Part shown: piece by piece, positions 45,656 to 60,300 of the stretch
How positions within the stretch are numbered: position 1 is the first letter of the stretch
How the letters are laid out: each line of letters begins with the position of its first letter
Source: Trileptium ribeirensis
Lineage: Eukaryota; Nematoda; Enoplea; Enoplida; Thoracostomopsidae
Direction of reading: 5' to 3'
Length of the DNA: 64,000 nt
Assembly: GCA_030248225.1 (NCBI GenBank)
Contig: JASANE010020188.1
Coordinates: 18,967 to 82,966, forward strand
Made by a program: the position numbers and the translations under genes
The notes under the pieces: generated by a model
Database searches by the model: none
Told to the model about the DNA's origin: nothing
What the model saw: only the letters and a program-made list of their open reading frames with translations

Positions 45656-48091
45656 CATATACACATATATCACGTCTTTTTTGAGCATCAAAATTATTTA
45701 ATTAATTAATTTAATCTAAATTAAATCTCACAGTACACTTGACTAGGCTTTAACAGGAATTAATTAGGTAAATTAATCTAGATGGATATAAGTCGAGCTT
45801 TCTCATTTATATTGCAGCAATGTAACACATTGTTTAAAATCGTGTTCCAATATAAGACATAAGCAATTTCATATGGTTTGTTTTCTATACTCTGATATTT
45901 AAGCCCCTAATACCGATGGTGCACAAAGAAATAGTGTGACACTTTTCTGCACTCTAACGCAATCCCGACTTTATTTACTCTGTGGTTTTCGGCCTTATGC
46001 CGCCCTCATTTCAAACAATAATTAAGACCATTATATGGGCGTAGGTAAGATTCCATTCCAGCTTTTGGATTGTTAGTTGCATTCCTCCTCCCCCTGTACA
46101 TCTTTGACAGTACTAAGTTCGACTAAAATAACTAAGTATAATTTGATCGCTTAATTATTATCCATGTTACATAGTATTTATTATTATTACTTTAACACTT
46201 TTTTACTGTTGTACTGTATATAAAAATTAAATCAGAAGTAGAATAAATTTCTTGTACCAAAGGTGTCTTCAACATGATGCCATTTGGCAACAATTTTACT
46301 GCTCATTGTTGCCAACTGGCACCAACACTCATTGCAACGCGTCGTATTTAGTACTGAGGCTACTATTTGGTGCATGTTTATATTTGTAGATTTATTTATT
46401 CCCAAGCCTCGCAAGGTTCTTTAAAAGTACTAAACAAGAGTCCCTAAACTTGCTCAGAGATTTTCCTACGCCGTTTGCTATTATTATCTTTACCAATTTA
46501 AGGAAAAATAAACTTATCAAGATATGGAGCGGACAGTTACTAACAACATGTCATGTGCAGTTGAAACTAGCACTTAATTCTGTGCTTGATATAAAATATT
46601 AGTTACTCGCCCAATGATGAGCATGGGGCAATGAGGAAGTCAGTACTCAGGGATTATTCTTACTTTTAAAATTGAGGTTTCCGAGTACAGAATAGCGTTT
46701 CAACCATAACGAGACTAATATTCTAACAATACAATAGGGGCAACGATACCACCATTTCCAGCACGTATCAAACCCGCAGGATTTTATTTCGTTTGACCAA
46801 TTACCAAAAAGCCAGTTTTTGCCTTCATAAATCCAAAATAATAGGAAAAATCTCACTTTGAAGTGTCATATTTTTTACGTCCTAGGCATCTAGCGTTTGG
46901 CATATTTAATAAAAAGCACGCAAATACAATTAATTTCATCGTGTTCAACAATCCTGTAAACCTGTAGACCCATACTAGCCTTTTGCCTACATCCAAATTA
47001 AAAAATGTTTTCACAATGTAGCATTTACTTGTGCAAAATTGCCAATCATATATACTTAATGTGAGTTCAAAGCAATGAATCCAACGTAATTACCGCATTA
47101 AATAACCATATATCGTCCACCCGTAAAACCAATGAACTTACATAGTCTGAATTTTGAAAATTGTTTTCATTTTATACCTTTTAAACTTACGCTCATAACT
47201 TGAAAATGGCTGTTCTAACAAAACAACATAACAAAAGCTTTGTACGCTTCAATGGGGCTAACATGTACCCTTAAATTTTATGGGGAATGGGGTTGGATGG
47301 AGGCAAACAGCGCAAATCATAAACTCTTTAATTAGCGACGGTTTTGTGATAATTTAGTTATAAAATTATTGGAGCAGTGAAAATACAAAGCCTTGTCCGC
47401 AACTAGTTTCTATAAAAAATTTGTAAAACCTGGACAAGATTTATACAGGATAGAGAGGGGAAACAGAATTCTTCACCAATTGTGTGTTATTTGAGGGTTG
47501 CTTGTTTATACACACGATATTATGTTTTTATATTATCCTACTTTCTTATTTCCAGTATTTTTTTGTAAGAGCTTTCATAAAGTGATAAATTTTGCCGTAG
47601 CAAACTGCAGGTCAGTAATCATCTTTGTGACACGATTAGAAAACAATATAATTATAATTCTGTAGATTTTGTATCTTGAGACAGTCTCAATGAGACTTGT
47701 GTGTAACGTAGTACTGCCCGCACTGTTGCCAAGGATAATGCTGATAATTATACTCTTGCTCTGCCGCACATTGAGATAATAATAGCAAACAATTGTCAAA
47801 TCCTGTATTATATCACAAACTTAAACTCTAATTCAACCTGATTTCACTCTTTACCACATCTCGCTCTAGTACTATGCCTCATGTCCAAACATTCATTGCT
47901 ACCCAGTTTCGGTTCAACCTCACAACAAGTAAGTCTCTGATAATCCCAGAATCATTAATGATAACAAGAGCCGATGACATACGCTTCCACTGAAGAGCGT
48001 CTCAAGCTTCCGCAGAGCAGATCATCATCGTCTCTTGAAGATAGTGATTCTTAGCATCTATTCACTTTATAGCTGGCGACATCACTTGAAA
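45656..48091. other. Gene-free interval, 3' flank of the protease gene
   Basis: No supportable exon. Any 3' UTR of the cathepsin B-like gene would lie just left of 48092; no clear AATAAA was found on the minus strand close to the stop. Confidence 0.4.
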
Positions 48092-48315
48092 TTAAATATC
48101 CTGCTCATTTAAATCCGGTTGCCCAGCAACGATAAGATCTTCGAAATCATGTTCGTTTGAGCCACGAATAAATCGAAAATAGCCATGTTCGCCCCACGAT
48201 CGCCCCCACGAATTTGCAACAGTCCAATACGGGACACCACTTTCAGTTTGACCCCAGCCAATTATTTTAACACAATGACCATACATCGATTTGCCGGTGG
48301 TATATTTATAGACCC
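48092..48315 (-). CDS. Cathepsin B-like gene, exon 6: His and Asn of the triad, C-terminus
   Basis: Acceptor TTTTGTCTTCAG. Residues 655-728 and a TAA stop. Contains MYGHCVKIIGWGQ, YWTVANSWGRSWGEHGYFRF and DFEDLIVAGQPDL. The Cys that precedes GIESEVVAG in classical cathepsin B is absent. Confidence 0.93.
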
Positions 48316-51300
48316 CTGAAGACAAAAACAAAAATATAAATTTAAGGCGACTAATCATGCTGTTCACCGAAGAGAACGCCTCAATCTTCAATAATAAATG
48401 TCGATCTGAAACGTTGATATTAAAAGCTAAACCGGACATCACAAAAAATTTATTAAGTAATATAACATTGTGATCATATCAATTATTTATCAAACATATT
48501 TAGTGGCATTTGCTTTTATACGAATGCGGTTATTGAGTTCAGACAATTCTGTTAAGCCACTGGTGTCCTTTATTTTATATAGTATCAAATTTAAAGAAAT
48601 TATTTTGAAATGGCTTAACATTTTAAACAAAATTCATTTTAATTTTGAGCAACTATATTTTAATGAATGTTTGAGTATGGTTTAAAAGCTAAAATCATTA
48701 ATATTTGGAACGTGGGAAAATTAAAATTAGCAAGCGACTGTAGTTATGGGAATAAAAAGTCAAAATCTTGTCGACAGGACTGCATGCCATAGAAAAGTGT
48801 GATATTAACACCTTAACGCCTGGAGTTGTTCGACAATATTTATGCTGGCTTCGAAGAGTTATGCTAAGTTAAGTACATGGTTCATGTGCTATGCGATTGT
48901 AAGCGCGTTATTATTCTTCGCTTCGCTTTGCGAGCAGTTTAAGGATCTGACCAATATCTCCAAAGGAAGTGTTACTGGCAATCAAATGTTCCGGGTTCGA
49001 TCTCTCGCGGCGATCTGCAATAGAGTAACGTTACCCGAAATGTAATTTTTATTTTGTTCAATATTTGAAGATATTTTTTTTGCATTTTTACTGAAACGAA
49101 CGCGTGTTAACACCGTTAAAACTATTGAAGCGCTATTATATTAGCTAATGAACATAGATTGCAAACTTTTGAATCAAAATTTAGCAAAAAAATTTGATCG
49201 GGATCTGCCACATTTTTGCAATATACTTCTGTGACAAATATTGAGCAAAATTTCATCAAATTTTGAGCCAAAAGTTTTCAAAATGCAAGCGCACTTTTCG
49301 AATGCCAAGAATTATAGCTACATATCACACCGGTCTCAAGTATTCCAGCTCTTGACGTTTAGTGAGTCGGAAACCAAGATGTGTAAAGCGCCGTTTAACC
49401 TGTACAGTAAAATGAAACCGTCTGAGCTCCACACACTAACATGACGGCTAGTGTTGTTTATATACAGGTCATACATGACTTCATTGTGGTCATGAAAGTA
49501 GATTTGTGGTTCCATCTATTCGCACATAAATTTTCATGAGAATTATATTTGAATTCTCATGAGTTTTTTAAACCACATGTCAATACATTAGAGACACATC
49601 CTTGCGTTTGAATAGATATTTTGGAGTATTTTGCGATTTTCATTGTTTACTTCATTTTGACAGCTTATTTAACGACGAGTTTAGCTTGCTCTTTACTGGA
49701 GTCCTTTTACTGTTGTTTGGCGTGCTGCTCTGTTTAATATACCCGCCGCATAGGAGACCTGCTGGACTAGAAATAGATACCAGTCGCTGGTTTCATTTTA
49801 TACAGTTAGAGACGAACTGGATTCTTAGTTTTCACACTTACCAACCTCGTGTTGGCTACAGAAATTTTTTTAAAGCTTATGCTGGTTCTCTCGCTTTAGA
49901 CAGACATTATTCGGGCTAAAATTGCAGGACGCCAAATGTCAGGTACCAATGACTGCTGGTCATGCTCGCCAAGACCCCTAAAGCAAACTTTCGTTAGACA
50001 CTAATTGTTAGGCTACCCCTTGTCATAATTGTCAACACGTTTATATCCTTGTCCATATTATGAACTCATCTTATAATTCCTAAACTTGGAACTGTATTGA
50101 AACTAGTTTAAGTCCAACATTTAAATTTTCAGAATGATTTTTCATCACCGTCTAAGTGCTGTTTTGTTGAAAAAAGTTAATCTTGACACCACAAAAGATG
50201 TGCTCACCTGTTTGTTTTAGAAAGTACTTGGACTCAAATCTCCGATTCATCACAACTCAGATAGAGTGAGTAGCAGCGATGTAAATATTTAGTCTGATTT
50301 CTGATTGCCATCCGAAGATGGTAATTCCATTCGATTAGATGCCAATTCTCTTTCATTAATTAAAAAATCTTATCTCATGACATATTAATTCCAGTAAGGT
50401 TTACCATTTCTATGACTAATATGGAAGAACAAGAGCTTTAACTACTCTAAAAACTCTACTTTTATGACCACACTTGAGACGTAAAGACTGAAAACGCACA
50501 CGCTATCAAAGCCTGGCAAAAATAGAAGTAGTCTCCAACGTGCCATAACTTCACCCCAACCGTTCCTAATAATAACTTAAAAACTAAGTATAAGGCTATG
50601 CCTAAGCCTACGTCGAACAATACTTTAAGGTAAAATAGTGCTATGTTGGAGGAGAATAATACTATTCATTATTCAGAGTTGGTGTTGGTGTTGCTTACCA
50701 GATCTATAATGTTGAAAATCTTCGGTCAAATTAAAGCATGTTGTCACCGGTCCGCGCGTCCAGATTTCGTATTGAATTTTTTTGACAACTAAATCATGAT
50801 CAAGATCAATATGTGGCAGCTGGCTGTTGACTTCCATTAGTCGTGATAGTACAATTTTGTATCCGCTATCGATACCGAGCATGATTGACGGATCTTGTGA
50901 CACGAGCAAATTGACACGATGTAGCAATCCCATTGTTTTCGAATAGCCGAAGTGGTAAATGGTGGTTCCTTAAAATACAATAACTGTGAAACAATCTACA
51001 ATTGAAAAAATATCAAAAGTTCTTCATAAAACATAGAACAAGAGTATGGCACTTATGGCACACTACGTTACATAGGGACATTTATGTTGTTTCGGCACAA
51101 CACAACTGTTTTTGGCGTCATTTTACGATTTTCGGAGAAATGAGAGAGGATTACAACTTTCATATCCCTATTTATACAAGTTTTATTTCGTCTACCTTAA
51201 ACTTAAAACTAATTTTGCGTTTCCGATATCGTGATATATATTGTTATGAAAGTTTGTGTGATAGAAGAAAGCTTGACCGAATAGAAGAAAACTGCCAGTC

Positions 51301-54300
51301 TAGAGGGGTCAAGTGCAGCACACGTTGTGCTTTTGTTTCTATAATCAGTATTTATTGCTTTTGTTAAATCTTCTTCAAGATTCGAATACCGGGACTCCGC
51401 ATGCTTAGCAGATGTGCTAACCATAACACCATGGACCCACTTGAAGCAGTTGATAATTTGTCTTTCTAATCAACGGATCGATGCTTTACTGGTAGTTACT
51501 ATTTGCACTGCGTGATATCGTCACAACCCTCACAGCCAGATTTGGAGAAGGCACTATTTCTGGGCTCATTAATCTTCGCATAGACAGATCTGCGTGAGGA
51601 TCACGTCGGGTTCACCAAATATAAACAGTATTTATCGTTTTGGTTAAATAATTTTCAAGCTAAAGTATCAATATACCGCGAGTCGAGCAACGGGCGTTCC
51701 GCATGCGCAGCATATGTGCGAACCATTATACCATGGACCATAATGCGGTTGCTAATTTATTATTCTAATCAGCGAATTAACGCTTCACTGATAGTTGCCA
51801 TTTATGTTGCCTGATCTCTAAAGTTTCCCTAATCTGGAAAAATATGACAAGAAAATGCAAATAAGTTATTGATTGCGTCCGCACAAAAAAATAACCGACT
51901 TTCATGCCACTAACGAGAACAACAACATATTTCCAAACGTTATTCTATACATCATGTTTAGCACTGTTGCAACAAATAGCTGTAGAAAGAATATAAACCC
52001 AGAACACAAACAAAATGGCGTAGCGCATTAAAAAACTGGATAAATGCAAATTATGTAAACTGGGGAAGCCAATGCAATGTATATGTAATAAATTGGAGAT
52101 GCAGCGTTGTTCACCAATTTCGCATACTTTTGGCCCAGAATTCAGGGTAAAAGTAATTTGTCTTTCATAAAAGCCGGATACTTATTTTCAAAATTTGTTA
52201 TCAACTTATCAACTCTTCCATGATGGTCTTCGCAATTTTGATTTTTGTTGCAGTCATAGCAAAATTATGAGCGCTGCGCTGTTAGGTTCCTTCTAGGACT
52301 TTATTTTGTAATTGCAAAGTTTGGTTACAGTAAAATAGAACTTAGAATTTTTCGTTCCTGGAGCATCATCTCATAACCCTGTGTTCTCTAAAATTGTCAC
52401 GCTTTATATTCCAACAAATTCGAAGTTCCTCCGAGCGAACTGCGTTATCATGTATTAGTTTATAAATACAGCCGTTACCAAAACAAAGACCAGCTAATGT
52501 CCTTGTGTACTGTGATATTTTAACATGTGATGGTTAAGTTGCAAGCTAGAGCATGTGAATATAGTTGGCCCTAAAGCAGCATCATACGTGGGACTTTACA
52601 AACATAAAAGAGTTCATCTACTGGCTCCGTCTGGATCTGATGCTTTATATTTCACATTCACAAAAGTTTTTTTTCTCAGCGCAACTAAAACTGCAATACA
52701 CAGAGAAACGTCTAATTTCTTTTTAATAAAACGCAAAAATGTTTGATAACCAATGGAAAACCAATATACTCTTAAAAATCAGAACACTATGGTAATAATA
52801 ATGACCAAACACGCAATTTCTGTGATCATAGTTGCCAAAGTTTTGAATAAGTAATTTCATTTCGTCCTAATGTCAAGCTAATGCTTGATGACAAAAACAA
52901 AAAATACTCTTTAAGCACTGATTTTTTCTGTCTTTCAAAGCCCTAAATCCACTGAATGTGCTTTAATTTTATGTCTTCAAGTAAGTTTACATAAAGTTCG
53001 CGGAAAGTAAAAGGCCCTGCCGATAGCTACACATTGTAATTCTTGTCTATTAACTTAAACGAGAGTATTCTTCAGTAATAAAATTAAAAACAAATAGAAA
53101 GATGCCGCTTCTTCATAAAGGGTATATACATGATATAAGGTTTATAAATTTGTACTAAATGTTTTGCCAGAATATTTAAACCTGTCCTTCACTAGGAAAC
53201 TAATCCTTCGTTATTTCAAAAGATGGGTGAACTTATACACGTAATAAAACAAGACATTCTCAGTTTGAATTGTAACATCCAAGATTTTTTGTGAAAGTGA
53301 GATAGACCAACGGCATTTTGCGACTTTGTCTATTCCAGACAACAGCAAAAGCAAACTAAGTAGAGTGTGTTTATAGCCAAATCGCTTTGGAACGAATCAA
53401 AAATACAATGCTTAGAAATTTCCACTCTATCCTACTGCCTTTTTTACTTTTAGACAATTGGGCTGAAACCAAACGAGCATTTTACTTTAATATTTATCTT
53501 CAAGAGAAATTTGTCTCAGCAGCTGTAACTACGCATAGTTTACCGCAATTGAGAAGAAAATATTTAATCGCTTTATTAAAAATTAACATTACGTCATGGT
53601 TCACCACATTATTTCATGACCTTTTCTTGATATTCCATACGAATAAATCATTATGCTGCTATTGAACGTATAACTTGTTCCGTTTAAAACGGGTATTGCA
53701 TTATTATAAAATTCTGCTGTTTCTTGCTGTAAATCAGTATGCGCTGCATTTTACTTAGCAATGTTATTTTGCTTTGCTTATGTATTGTAACTGTATGTAT
53801 TTGATAAGCAATATGTATTATTCTCTTAAAATTTATATTCAAAAATTCACAGCGTCGAATGGCCCTATGGGATTTACCACTAGTCTCGCATCGCAGTTCT
53901 GTCACTCTTTATGAAACGCGACTAGGCGACAACGTCCGATACTAAAAGTTATGCCATGATACCTTCGCCTATGTTAACGTTGCTCTAGTGGCGTTTAACA
54001 CAGCATTGTCTGTAAGACCCAAGGTACAATGCAGACTAAAACAAAACCCGAAAACATAGTCACAGGCTGACGGCTGTGACAAAAAGCGTGAAATAAACAT
54101 AACTCAATTTTGGAAAGTAATGAATGTATGTTATTCATTTGGCTTTTTATGGTTTTTGTCTGATTGATCTTGAAGATTAGTTGCCCCGCATACAACGGGA
54201 CCTAAATTTACAGATTTATTTTTGCGAAACTGACCTTGGTGCTAAATTTACCTTGTATAAATAGCTTAGAAACAAGTTTTGAAATTATAGACATTGTATT

Positions 54301-57300
54301 CGAGATCTCACTCCGTATACATAATACTAGATGCTTCTCTGAAGCAATCAGTAATATCACTTTGGTTTTATATAGGTTAACATGGATCATGGTCTTAGAA
54401 AGAATCTTTACCGCAATGACACAGGGAGACTTCAATAGTTGCGACACAGCTTAAACATAAATTATTGCTTCTCTTTTTATCATCTTTCACTGGTGGCACA
54501 TAGGGTAACACCAACAATTTGTGTTCACCATATGCATCCTATCCTACATCCCGATATGCATATAGTCTGTCGATATAAAATCTAAATTCTGGACCAATGG
54601 ATGTCTTTTAAATCAACAAACAGAAAGTCGCTCTTAATAGATGCCGAACAGACTACGTGACAACCACTCATTGAAGTGTCGTGAATATCAGAACTCCGCG
54701 CACATAAACAATTATACGATTTTTATGACAACAACTTTTTATAACAACTCTACCCGAGCTGAGAGCCATAAACTACGAGCCACGTTCAGCCCGTTAAAAA
54801 TTCAGTTTATTGTCACCTCTACTGCTTAACATCATCTAAAATTCCTATATACTAGCCCCAAACATAATACACTTAGTTTCACGTTTAGAAATTATTGGAC
54901 CTAGAATGTAATGGTCTACAGATGTCACTATAACTTATGTTTAAGGAAAAATAGCTGTGAAAATAGCCATAATTTAAAGTCTTTATACTGTATACCGAAG
55001 AAAACCGTAAATTGGACGTTGGATCTTAAATGTTTTCGCTAAAAAGGTACACAAACCTTTATTCAGATCAGCTTCGTACGTATTTGGATAACTTCGAACA
55101 CAACTTCGTTGACATATTTGCTTTTGATTGGCATGGTACATATATTGTGATGTAATACATGGACTTCCGCACGTCGGAGAGTACGTATAGGGCTTACAAC
55201 CTTCGTTTGATCCATAAAATCCACCGGTAACTAGTCCGATACGCATATAGTGAATCCAAGGCGTAAGCAGATTCACAGCACCTTGACATCTGAACAAATA
55301 GCACAAATTTCGTCATTCAATGGTATTCTATATATAATTTCAATCGATTTTCTATTATCGACACTGTTTAAATCATAATAATTACTTGTATAGTACCATG
55401 TTTATTTCTTTGCACTAAACTATGTTTGAAATTAAGATATTGCTAAAGCGTGCATACAAATTCATTAAACCTGTACACAATTCACCCCAAGTAACTCTGA
55501 GGGACTTTAAGATAAATATCGCTTGAAATTGAAAAAGTTTTGCGCAACAATCTAGGAAGAGTTTCCTGACTTTGGCTGTAGGCTTGCTCTAAGGTTTCTG
55601 TAAGAACTTAAGCTAAGTTTTAGTTATGATGTCAGCAACGGTATGGCCTGTATTACACATACACCACTCAGGATTACATTGCAAAGCATTACATCGAACT
55701 TGATTTATTGATTACATCAAACAATAACATGTCGCACAGAGTGTTTTATAAATGTACATATGCAAAGAATTATTTTTGTTGTAGACATCTCCGCAGATTG
55801 TGTGCACTTTTTCGGGAGCAAAAGTTGAAAACATCTTAGCTCAAATCGCACCCAGTTGTGTCGCTCTGTCTTCTAACCTGGTTGTAAGAAGAGCAATAGG
55901 ATTCAACGTTTTGCAATGCATGTTATCTCAGGTAGCTTGATATCGCTCCGAGAAGCGTTTCCACGATGAATTATTACACTTCAATAAATTTTGAGAAACG
56001 TTAAATTTTTTTAAAGAAGCGTTCGTTGTTTCAATGAATTTGTGAAATTATTTTACTCCAGGTGTGGTATAATTTGGCTTATCTGCAATATAAAACCGAA
56101 AATTATCACTGCCAATGCCACATGTTTGCGGTTTTACAGAGAGTTCTTGCGTACGCTCTGGCATCTTCTACTCCCAACATGACTTCTTTAACTACACAGT
56201 TAATCTTTATGATTTTTGCCTAGTTGAATAGGGCTACTCTATTCCTTTAGACCTTCAATACAGTTCCCAGAAAATATGGAGTAAGAAACGCTGCGAACCT
56301 AAAAGATGCTTTTCCATATATGTTGCGCAGCATATGTTATTCTACAATTATGTCACTATTTTAGCAATAAGGATCTCGGAAACGAAATGTCTTATCGTGG
56401 CTACTCCGATTGCAGCTCGAAAAGGTTGACATTTCTTTAGGGGTTAGCTTGAAGTTACAACAATAATTCATACGATCAGTTTGACCAATGTATTGTAAGT
56501 TGCCAAGTGATTCAGTGCAACCGTATACTCGTTGAGAGAATCACCGTGTTCAAAGTATGTTGGTGTAATGCATACGTGCTGACGCACCGAGCAAGATCTC
56601 AGGAGGTTCTGCAGGAGGTGCTATAAAAGTTGACCTCCGCCTCCGCCCCCCAAGTTTCACTCTATTTTTGCCAATTTTTGCTCTAGAATGTTTCGCACGC
56701 ATCCGGGGCGAGAAGCGGGGCGCCGCAGCACACCAGCGGATGCGGGTAGTGTGGAAACCTCAGGGGTAGACCAGGGCCTAGGGGAGAAGGGGGTGTCCGA
56801 AAACTCAGGCAGGGTAGGTCCCTGAAGCCATTCTGTGGTACGTAGCAATAACTAATACCTGCACTGTTTGTACTATAGGGCTAAACAGTTAAACCAAATT
56901 TAAGGCTCCAAAAACAGCTGGTTTACTTGTCACGCTGCAGCAATCCTAAGCTTTCAATTACATCACATCTTTACACATTTCGTGTATTGCGAAATTAAGA
57001 AACACTGCTATCGGAACAGTGTTTCATTTCAGTTATCTTAGCTGGAAACTCATGCTAAAATGCATAATTGGATTATAAGTTTCTTTTCAAATACTTTTTT
57101 TAAATAAAACCGGCTCGCTGGCTTACCACGCAGAAACTGAACTACCTGACACTAATTGCGTAGCGGTACAAGGTAGATATATCCTCACAGAATCAAGAAT
57201 AAATTACGATTTCACTATATGATTACTGTTGACTGATTAAAGCTCTATAGTGGAAATGGTTCCTAAGTCAATTATGTGAATAGAACGTTAAGGTTTAAGC

Positions 57301-60300
57301 TTCCACACTTGTTGTATGTGCAGTCACTCTAAATTCTCGGAAACGACGACTATCACGATATGGCGCTAGGGCACGCGACTTTTTACCCTTTCATAGCCGA
57401 ATTAATTTGGGAGTCACGCAACGTTTGACAAAATCAAATCGGTACAACAGACCGTACACAGTTTGCACCAGTGAATGCGGCGTAAGCAAACTACTGAGCA
57501 ATCTATGAGCTGTTGTTCGGTTCCTTAAGGAATCTCGTAGAACAATCAGGTATTAACGCGCCACGTTAAAACACACATCACACAACAAACTCAATTAATT
57601 CACCGTGATACAAATAGACGGGTTAATTAATTTTATCATTAGTTCCAATTATCTTAGCCGCAGTCGATGCAAGCAATAAAACATTAACCAACCCTCCACA
57701 GTCAGGGCAGCACTGAAGTAAATCTTCTGTCGATATTCTTGGCTGCATCGTCCCATTTGATGTAATACAAATTCGATCTGCGACAGTCGATGCTACAGCA
57801 GCAGCCTGAAATAAAGAAACACTTTTTTGCTGCAGTCGTATAATTAAACTTTTGATGTAGATTAAAAATTTAAGCTGTTTGACTGAATAGTATATATTTA
57901 GTTGTTGAGCATCTAAAAATTGATTTGTGTATTTTACAGCGTCTGACAAACTAAAGCCAGAAAAAGGTGCCGTAGCCGAGATGTTGGTAGCGAAAACGGC
58001 GGACGGATAATACTCAGCTATCCTAGGAGTTTATTGCTTGTAGCAAGCGAGTAACAACGTATGTTCTAACATACATCACGCCACAACCTCAGTTAATACA
58101 ATACAACACAACGCGTGTTGATTCCAACAAAGGGTTAGTGTTGATTTGCTTTTCAACTTTTTGCCTAATTGTTCAACGGAACGAATTCGCTCGAGGATTT
58201 TCGACATACGTTTAAAATCTAATCTAGTAAACTTGGAGCTGTAATTTGTCATTAAACTAGCTTAATAAAATCACCCAAATGATTAAATAATATTAGAATC
58301 TGTACAATTGCGCCAAGCCTTATTTTTATCAAGATTAAATAAATAATTAGCTGTTGAATCATTTTATGTACTAAATTTTGAATAAAAATCCTTACATGCT
58401 AAACAAACCCCTTAACCTGTGTTGTTCTGTGCTGCAAGTTAATACAAAGGTTAACATAGAGGATTAACTCAATTTCTTGCGTAATGTTCATTTGGATGCG
58501 TGTTGTTATTTTCTCGCGTAGTTAGCAGCGTTAAGATACGAACAACAGCTTCAGTGATTAGGTGAAAAGTCCCTCGCGTTGGCAACGTTTTAGCTGAAAT
58601 TCAAACAAATTTATGAAGTGCCTAATGGGTTAGTTTGCATTTCACTGCAACCGTTCAACTTCAAAGTCAAATCCAACACGACGAGATGTTTCAAGTCGTA
58701 TCGAGTCTATATACCCTATGTAATTGACTGTCACATAAAGTACAATGTGTTTAGAAATATTAATGATTAGTGGTTTTAGTTGTTAATATACAACGTTATT
58801 TTGTATAATTTCTATTTGACTGTTCAATATCTGTTTACAACGTACATTTTTATGTTTTGGTATGGTTTATATCTGTTTTTCTTCTTTTTTCTATATTTCT
58901 ATTTATCAAAGACTGTTTTGGATTAGGTTAAAGACAGTTCTTTATTAGCTTTCAACAATGATTTAGTATTTCTGTGTATTTAAGAACGTGAATATTTCTA
59001 AAACCTCAAATTCTACTAGTGTTTCTGATATTTGTGTACCGTGCATGAAAAAGTGACGAAACAGGAAAATTAAATTATTGTTTGTAATTGAATCTTTGCC
59101 TGATCTTCTTCATCTTTGTTCAGAGGCAGGCAAATCTTTACACAAGAGGGTGGAATTTTATAAAATTTTCCATTTACCAAAAATTAAAGTTTCATCAATT
59201 ATAAGATCCACTATTAATTCACTATTCACTATTCAAAATAATTTTTATAGTTATCTATCACAGTTATATAAGTCAAATTCCTATAAGTCTCGCTAATGCA
59301 CGTAAAATGTCACATAGAACTGAAAACATACCCAACACGATCCACACGATGCTTGATCCCATATGTCGCTCAAAGTAGGACAAACCGTAGCCCATCGGTC
59401 TTTAACGTTGTAATTGTCCGGTAAACGAATTCGTTCCCAATCAATGTGTTCAATTTCACGTTGACGAATCATTGTACCGTTCAGAAATCGCGTATCGAGG
59501 AAGTCTCGAGCGAGGCTTTCGATAAGAGCTGATTTGTTGGCTTGTCGGTAAATATCTGGCGGCGGAGGGGAAGCGTGATCGTTGAGAATAGCCTGGAATA
59601 AAGCATGATAATGGATATACTTTAAAACCATAGGTACCCATAGGGAGGCCAGTATGCTATCCTATTAATAGTGAGAGTCCTCTCTGCCATATTTATTCCA
59701 CCTGAAGTGCCTTACTCCCCCGTCCGCTTTCCTCGCGGCGAAGGTTCACGGAAAATTTCAACTATTATGAGTAAAATTACAGAAATTTGAAGGAAAAATT
59801 ACAAAAAATGGAGAATACTATGAGAAAACATGGGGCAAGCCGCAGAAGATTTTAGGTTACACTTGGCCTATTACTCTATACCCCCGCCCTAGTCTTGTAC
59901 CTCGAAAGCCGCCGGGCCTTGAGCACCTATGATTGCAAAAATGCTGACCGTTGCAATTAATAACACTGTTGTCATTTTTAGATTAGCTAAGATAATATTC
60001 GGAGCTTGCGATTACAATATGTAGAAGCATACGGCAATAATAACTAAAAGTCTGTAATAAATCTTTCAAACCATCTGCATAAAATATTATTGAAAAATGT
60101 TGACATCCCTCAATTTTCACTCCGCTGTACCAGTTTTCACAAAATTTCCAGCATCATGTTTTGGACACAAAAATATTGTTGTTTTTGTCATTTTTCATAA
60201 TTTTTGCGTTTAACACTTTCTTCGCACCTTTTATGTCATAATTTTGAGAAGCATACTAATAAATATCACTACAATTTTTGTAAACACCACTTTTATAATG

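Noticed and set aside
49602..49919. 105-codon plus-strand frame with a hydrophobic stretch, inside intron 5 of the protease gene
   Set aside because: It starts at TTG, has no acceptor at its edge and no recognised family. It could be an antisense nested exon, but nothing positive supports it.
51002..51367. 121-codon plus-strand frame in intron 4
   Set aside because: Its right end overlaps the SINE-like repeat and it has no domain. Treated as chance.
51378..51440. Candidate tRNA-Ala(AGC) gene on the minus strand
   Set aside because: The D and anticodon arms look good, but the acceptor ends do not pair and the T arm is broken. A second decayed copy nearby shows it is a SINE-type repeat.
54208..54454. 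Overlapping open frames on both strands in intron 4
   Set aside because: Both are open and hydrophobic, with no splice sites at sensible places, so neither can be preferred.
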